Below, piece after piece: positions 36,279-39,706 of a DNA stretch of 39,706 bases. The position numbers and the translations under genes are program-made. Position 1 is the stretch's first letter. Each line of letters opens with the position of its first letter. Below the pieces are notes generated by a model. The model did not search any database. It was given only the letters and a program-made list of their open reading frames with translations, and had not been told where the DNA came from. The stretch is from Sunxiuqinia elliptica (GTDB taxonomy: Bacteria; Bacteroidota; Bacteroidia; Bacteroidales; Prolixibacteraceae). Where the stretch lies: positions 1 to 39,706 of the forward strand of contig NZ_FONW01000020.1 in assembly GCF_900113005.1 (NCBI RefSeq), in the 5' to 3' direction.

Positions 36279-36590
36279 CAGCAGGGCCTGGCGGAGCTGT
36301 GACAGGCAGCGAAGAAAAACCCGAAAAACGGCTTCCCAAACACAAAAACGGGAAGTAACTCCTTCGTTGAAGTCATAAAAACAAGGAGAAAAAAACACCA
36401 AAAAACAAAAAGCACGACCATGGTGGTCAGGCAAAATAGCTTATATCCGATCGGAAAACCCATAAGACTTGTTTCGCTTATCAATCCCGGTTTGCGTCAG
36501 TGGCCGGACAAGGTTCACGTCAACACTGCATTCAAACTCTGCGCTGCGCGCGGCTCGAACGCTTAATATACTCTATTAAAATACAAGTTT

Positions 36591-37601
36591 TTATGCCACT
36601 TTTTTAGCGGAGCTGTTATTCTTTTCTAATTCTCTTGGATCAAGACATAAGTAATCCTGGCTATACGGTGTCTTATTCTTCACTACACTGTAAATGGTTC
36701 GGAGTATCTTATTGGACACGTTGTTCATTATTAAATAATGAGGTTTACCCTCCAGCTTTTTCTTCTGATAGTACAAACTATATTCAGGATTGTGTTTGAC
36801 GGCCGTTTTTGCCCCCATATACAAAAGAGCTTTCAGTTTTCGATCGGCAAATGAACTGGGTTTCCTTTTTCCGACCATTTTCCCTGATTCGTTAGGAAAA
36901 GGACATACACCTGCATAAGAAGCGGCTTTTCGGGCCGTGTCAATCGTTTTAAAGTTTCCAGTCTTGATTATCAGTTCTGTGGTAATAACGGGTCCGATCC
37001 CTTTTATACTTACCGATAACGCATAGTTCTCGTTGAGTTCCCGGTCAGACGTTATAATACCTTCTATTTCCTTTTCTACTTCTTTAATTTCTGCATCAAG
37101 GTGTGCCAGGGCATTGGTTACATGCTCTTTTACGCTAATGCTTTGCATCGGAACATTTAATCGGCTATGTTCTCCTGTACGTAAAATCTTTCGAGATTTT
37201 ACCAGCTGAGATCTCAGCGAATAAAGGGATCTTAATTCAACCATTTCTTCCCGATCGTACTCTTTGAAGATAAGCTTATCATAGAAGCGCTCACCGTACT
37301 CCCTTATCCTGCCTGCATCAATTGGGTCTGATTTACCTTTAATCATACCTAGACTGTGTTTTATAGTGTAGCCTGAAACCAAGGATATATTTATCCCTTT
37401 TTGATTGCTGAGAAAAACCAACATATCGCCGTATGTTCCCGTATTCTCAGCACAAAGAACGGCATCGGAAGAAACAGTTGCTAAGAACTTCGATATACCG
37501 TTCAACCTGTTTTTCACTTCTTGTTTTCTTTCATTTCCATCTTGGTCGATGTAGTTTACATCAAACTTTTCCATTGATAGGTCAATTCCGTATACTTGCA
37601 T
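36591..37601 (-). CDS. IS110-family transposase (DEDD recombinase)
   Basis: A 336-residue transposase. The start at 37601 (MQVYGIDLSMEKFDV) matches the family's usual beginning; an upstream in-frame ATG at 37625 would add eight residues. The N-terminal RuvC-like DEDD domain shows YGIDLS, CAENTGTYGD and KSDPIDAGRI acidic positions. The C-terminal Transposase_20 domain has IKGIGPVITTELIIKTGNF and RKAASYAGVCPFPNESG with the conserved Ser region. Full length with no frameshift, so it may be active. IS110-family proteins use a bridge RNA from the element's non-coding end to choose targets. Confidence 0.92.
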   Translation of the reverse strand: MQVYGIDLSMEKFDVNYIDQDGNERKQEVKNRLNGISKFLATVSSDAVLCAENTGTYGDMLVFLSNQKGINISLVSGYTIKHSLGMIKGKSDPIDAGRIREYGERFYDKLIFKEYDREEMVELRSLYSLRSQLVKSRKILRTGEHSRLNVPMQSISVKEHVTNALAHLDAEIKEVEKEIEGIITSDRELNENYALSVSIKGIGPVITTELIIKTGNFKTIDTARKAASYAGVCPFPNESGKMVGKRKPSSFADRKLKALLYMGAKTAVKHNPEYSLYYQKKKLEGKPHYLIMNNVSNKILRTIYSVVKNKTPYSQDYLCLDPRELEKNNSSAKKVA

Positions 37602-37800
37602 AAACTTTGTATTTATGCTCCGCATTGAGTGGCTAAAATCGTGATAATGGGTTCTGCCCTAAATACTCTCTGGCTTTTACTCAATAATCTGCTGTGCTTA
37701 ATATTAAGCTTAGGTTTTTCCTAATTGTTAGCTAAAGTTAATGCAGCAGATGGAGCTTTTTCCCGAAAGTAATTATCAAATATCATTTTTCTTCTTGACT
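37602..37800 (-). ncRNA. Candidate bridge-RNA region of the IS110-family element
   Basis: About 200 non-coding bases lie upstream of the transposase, the position of the bridge RNA in IS110-group elements. It has several short inverted repeats, such as AAGCTTAATATTAAGC (minus strand). I could not define target- and donor-binding loops, so this is placed by position and family knowledge only. Confidence 0.35.
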
Positions 37801-37836
37801 TGGGAGACTGAGTACAAACTAACGATTGTTAGCCAT
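37801..37836 (-). repeat. attC-like spacer G, 3' side of the 37843-38655 cassette
   Basis: Minus strand: ATGGCTAACAATCGTTAG, then TTTGTACTCAGTCTCCCA. ATGGCTAAC (37828-37836) is the exact reverse complement of GTTAGCCAT at the other end of the gene (38675-38683), the relation expected between the R'' core of a cassette's own attC and its first bases. The site is interrupted by the IS110-type element. Confidence 0.5.
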
Positions 37837-37842
37837 TGTTTT

Positions 37843-38655
37843 TTATTTATTTGTAACATTAAATTCTTGATAAAATGTAAGACGCAATAAATCTCCATTT
37901 GGGGCAGGATAACAATAAACTCCCTTAAATCCATGTATACCTGCTTTATGCACTTTCTTTTTGTAAATTCCTTTCCCATTGATAACTTCAATTTCAAAAA
38001 GCCGTTTATTATCTGGTCGACCCATTAACAAAACGCTGTCAGGTTGAGAAGAATCAGCAACCATAATCAAAGGGTATTTTGTTGTGTCAAATGCCGCAAG
38101 AAAAATATTTGCATGATAGGTTTCTCCAACTTTTATATTGTTAGAAGAATCTACAATCATTGCCTGTATCTGGTTGAATTTGAAATAATCTGCTTCTATG
38201 CTATTATATAAATAATTTAAAAGTTCGTTTTCCAGATTAAGTACGTCCAACTTTAGTATCTCTTTATTATCAGAGAAATCATATTTCTTTTCATTCCCAA
38301 TCCATTTGTTGAACCAGTTAGGAATAACTATTTGTTGAATGTATTTCGAATCAAAGTATGAACTTGGTTCTATGTAGGAATATAAATTGATAAACCTATT
38401 ATACACTTCTTTAGAATTTTCTTGGTCAACGAAATAGAGTATTGAGTCAAACTTTGTTTCTAAAAATGAAGAAAATTCAAAATATGGTTTAGCCATTTGG
38501 GGATTCATCGCGTATTTTTTCTGAATCTTTGAAAGGTTGTACGTAATTTTCTCATTTACAACCTTAGATTCATCATGAAAATATTGACTCTCTTTGCTCT
38601 CACATGAACAAAGAATTATTAATCCTATTGTCAGTATTGAAATAAACTTATTCAT
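37843..38655 (-). CDS. Lipoprotein with C-terminal GldM-like domain
   Basis: A 270-residue predicted lipoprotein (LIILCSCES; lipid Cys16 or Cys18). The first two thirds are helical and charged without a recognisable family. The C-terminal part (KVGETYHANIFLAAFDTTKYP, then FEIEVINGKGIYKKKVHKAG) resembles the Ig-like repeats of the gliding-motility/T9SS protein GldM, which contain the same VGExYxAxIFLAA pattern. It lacks GldM's membrane segment and length (over 500 residues), so it is not GldM itself. It is bounded by a perfect 9-bp inverted repeat and so looks like a mobile single-gene cassette. Confidence 0.75.
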   Translation of the reverse strand: MNKFISILTIGLIILCSCESKESQYFHDESKVVNEKITYNLSKIQKKYAMNPQMAKPYFEFSSFLETKFDSILYFVDQENSKEVYNRFINLYSYIEPSSYFDSKYIQQIVIPNWFNKWIGNEKKYDFSDNKEILKLDVLNLENELLNYLYNSIEADYFKFNQIQAMIVDSSNNIKVGETYHANIFLAAFDTTKYPLIMVADSSQPDSVLLMGRPDNKRLFEIEVINGKGIYKKKVHKAGIHGFKGVYCYPAPNGDLLRLTFYQEFNVTNK

Positions 38656-38674
38656 GCTTGCTCATTTTAAAATT

Positions 38675-38692
38675 ATGGCTAACGGTCACTTG
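38675..38692 (-). repeat. attC-like half-site at the intron junction (spacer D)
   Basis: On the minus strand, immediately after the group II intron 3' end, the sequence is CAAGTGACCGTTAGCCAT. AGTGACCGTTAG is identical to the end of spacer F. The other half of the site lies beyond the intron, outside the window. Confidence 0.5.
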
Positions 38693-38732
38693 GTCGAGTA
38701 GGCAAAGGGAGTTTCACCCTAAGCCTCTCACA

Positions 38733-38766
38733 GAACCGGACTTGACAGTCTCCCGTCATCCGGCTC
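38733..38766 (-). ncRNA. Group II intron domain V
   Basis: A 34-base hairpin on the minus strand, GAGCCGG...CCGGTTC, with the AGC catalytic triad near the base and a GGGAGAC apical part. Domain VI (38694-38730, GAGAGGCTTAGGGTGAAAC and onward) follows at once. Confidence 0.88.
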
Positions 38767-38788
38767 TTGTTATACAAATCTAAACGAT

Positions 38789-39706
38789 TTAACCAGTTAT
38801 GCCGACCTGCCAGTGGTAAAATAAGCCGGGAAATTGATCCCGAACCCGATTGAACCATAGCCATGCCCGGCGCGGACTGGTTTTATATCGTTTGTACCTT
38901 TTACGTGCCCATCTAATCAGACGACGACTTAGCATATGGAAGACCGGATTCATCGCACTCTTCCTAAACTTAGCATAATAGTTCACCCAACCCCGAATGA
39001 ACGGATTCAGAAACTGGGCGACACCAACAATGCTTTTGTGGGTCAGCCCAACGATGTTCAGTTCTTCCATTTTATCAGCAATCCGTTTCTTTGAGCTGAT
39101 GCTGATGGCACAATCAAATCCAAGAAATAGTTTCCCATCTCTTTTCGATTTACAAGTGCGAGGTTGAAAACTATAACCCAGAAAATCGAATTTCACTATT
39201 CGGTAGTCGCCTTTACGGCGGTAATCCTTGCAGTAAATGATTTTCGTTTTCTCCGGGTGAAGCTCCAGTCCACAGCTTTGCATCCGCTCGTTGATTCGGG
39301 CTAAAATCCACGCCGCCTGACGCCGGCTTTTACAATGTACAACTGCATCATCGGCATATCTTACAAATCGCACGGTATTGCTCAAGCCAGTCAGCCAGAC
39401 ATCGAAAGCATAATGCAGAAACAGGTTTGCCAACAACGGACTAATTACACCGCCTTGAGGCGTCCCTTTCCCTTGTTTCTGTTCCAGCTCTCCGCTTTTC
39501 TTCAAAACAGGTGTGCTTAACCAGCGTTCAAGGTACATCAGGCTCCATTTCTCCGGAACATGTTTCTTCAAGGCAAGTAACAACTTGTTATGGTCAATGT
39601 TATCAAAGAACCTTTTAATGTCCAGGTCGATTACCCAATCATACATCCGGCAATTTTCCCGAACAGCAGACAGCGCCTGATGCGCACTCCTGCCCGGTCG
39701 GTAACC
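38789..39706 (-). CDS. Group II intron reverse transcriptase/maturase (partial)
   Basis: The reading frame is open to the window edge, entering with GYRPGRSAHQAL, so the first part of the protein is missing. Visible: RT motifs (VIDLDIKRFFDNIDH; GTPQGGVISPLLANLFLHYA; the catalytic RYADD; EKTKI; KFDFLGYSF) and the maturase X domain (VAQFLNPFIRGWVNYYAKF). The protein ends GLFYHWQVG without an HNH endonuclease domain. It splices and mobilises the intron. The intron class cannot be fixed from this part alone. Confidence 0.95.
   Translation of the reverse strand, partial: GYRPGRSAHQALSAVRENCRMYDWVIDLDIKRFFDNIDHNKLLLALKKHVPEKWSLMYLERWLSTPVLKKSGELEQKQGKGTPQGGVISPLLANLFLHYAFDVWLTGLSNTVRFVRYADDAVVHCKSRRQAAWILARINERMQSCGLELHPEKTKIIYCKDYRRKGDYRIVKFDFLGYSFQPRTCKSKRDGKLFLGFDCAISISSKKRIADKMEELNIVGLTHKSIVGVAQFLNPFIRGWVNYYAKFRKSAMNPVFHMLSRRLIRWARKRYKRYKTSPRRAWLWFNRVRDQFPGLFYHWQVGITG

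Larger units (their letters stand above)
35903..36560 (+). mobile_element. Decayed IS91-like element (integrase and transposase remnants)
   Basis: It starts with a hairpin leader (CTAAAGGTA at 35903-35911 pairs with TACCTTTAG at 35933-35941), then the first codons of a tyrosine recombinase and, after a large internal deletion, the last part of an IS91-type transposase and its AT-rich 3' region. Bacteroidota IS91-like elements commonly carry an integrase gene followed by the transposase gene, which explains the order. The right boundary is not precise; it ends near the GCGCTGCGCGCGGC hairpin, where the IS110-type element begins. Confidence 0.6.
36540..37800 (-). mobile_element. IS110-family insertion sequence (boundaries approximate)
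   Basis: A single intact transposase gene with about 200 bases of non-coding sequence on its upstream side and about 50 downstream, as in IS110-group elements, which lack clear terminal inverted repeats. It lies between the IS91-like relic and spacer G after the gene at 37843-38655. The exact ends cannot be set without comparing other copies. Confidence 0.65.
38693..39706 (-). mobile_element. Group II intron, 3' part, cut by the window edge
   Basis: The part of a group II intron from within the reverse transcriptase through domains V and VI to the 3' boundary. The minus strand ends CCTACTCGAC, the common 3' end, then exon CAAGTGACCG. The intron-encoded protein, domain V and domain VI lie in the standard order. 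The 5' ribozyme domains lie to the right of the window. Confidence 0.9.

Noticed and set aside
36236-36484. Small membrane-like frames opposite the IS91-like relic
   Set aside because: They are antisense to the transposase remnant and its AT-rich 3' end; the hydrophobicity comes from A/T-rich composition.
31556-39706. An integron integrase gene
   Set aside because: The only tyrosine-recombinase sequence is the truncated IS91-associated remnant at 35965-36092; nothing resembles IntI, so I do not call an integron, only a cassette-like array.

Overview
The window comes from a member of the Bacteroidota. The evidence is a SusC/SusD pair controlled by an ECF sigma and a FecR anti-sigma, many short N-terminal lipoprotein signals, TAnnTTTG-type -7 boxes, a tRNA without an encoded CCA, and DUF4268, DUF5362, HYC_CC_PP and GDCCVxC proteins that are common in that phylum. 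The sulfatase-containing glycan locus would suit a marine or sediment Bacteroidales/Marinilabiliales-type organism, but I cannot fix the genus. Both window edges cut group II introns on the minus strand, as would happen if the sequence were a contig broken at a multicopy intron.

Layout. (1) 1-329: 5' part of a group II intron, followed by a C-terminal glycosidase remnant. (2) 576-10124, minus strand: a polysaccharide utilisation locus read as ECF sigma, FecR, SusC (with STN domain), SusD, GH43-like lipoprotein, S1 sulfatase. (3) 10269-18194: a DUF4268 protein; a plus-strand pair of a small Cys-rich exported protein and a TonB-dependent receptor with the CxxxM and HxM signature of OprC/NosA copper receptors; then minus-strand housekeeping and unknown genes (lipoprotein, truncated GNAT, ketopantoate-reductase-like protein, DUF5362 protein, GNAT, SHOCT-like secreted protein, VOC protein). 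(4) 18331-23214: enolase with terminator, CocE/NonD hydrolase, GalM-like lipoprotein. (5) 23323-31432, plus strand: a Cu/Ag efflux cluster of HYC_CC_PP protein, CusA-type RND pump, TolC-type channel, CusB-type adaptor with two fused C-terminal HMA modules, and a free periplasmic HMA protein; a tRNA-Thr(CGT) lies antisense between the last two.

(6) 31556-38692 looks like a gene-cassette array. Lipoprotein and soluble/membrane cargo genes all lie on the minus strand, one or two per unit, separated by short related palindromic spacers placed just after stop codons and ending in GTTRGYA-like cores. One gene (37843-38655) is bounded by a perfect 9-bp inverted repeat, GTTAGCCAT / ATGGCTAAC, as expected for an integron-type cassette. 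The spacers on its two sides hold an IS110-family element (beside a decayed IS91-like element) and a group II intron, two element classes that include known attC-targeting groups. No integrase gene is in the window, so this would be an integrase-less or distal array. I regard this as the most interesting feature. The cargo includes a two-gene GDCCVxC plus HMA-CDF metal unit, an NAD(P)-binding reductase-like protein, an unknown membrane protein, a GldM-like lipoprotein and an Ig/propeller lipoprotein.

How the parts work together: the copper receptor (import), the CusABC-type pump with HMA proteins (export) and the GDCCVxC/CDF cassette give the window a strong metal-homeostasis theme. The SusCD locus is an independent, glycan-induced unit.
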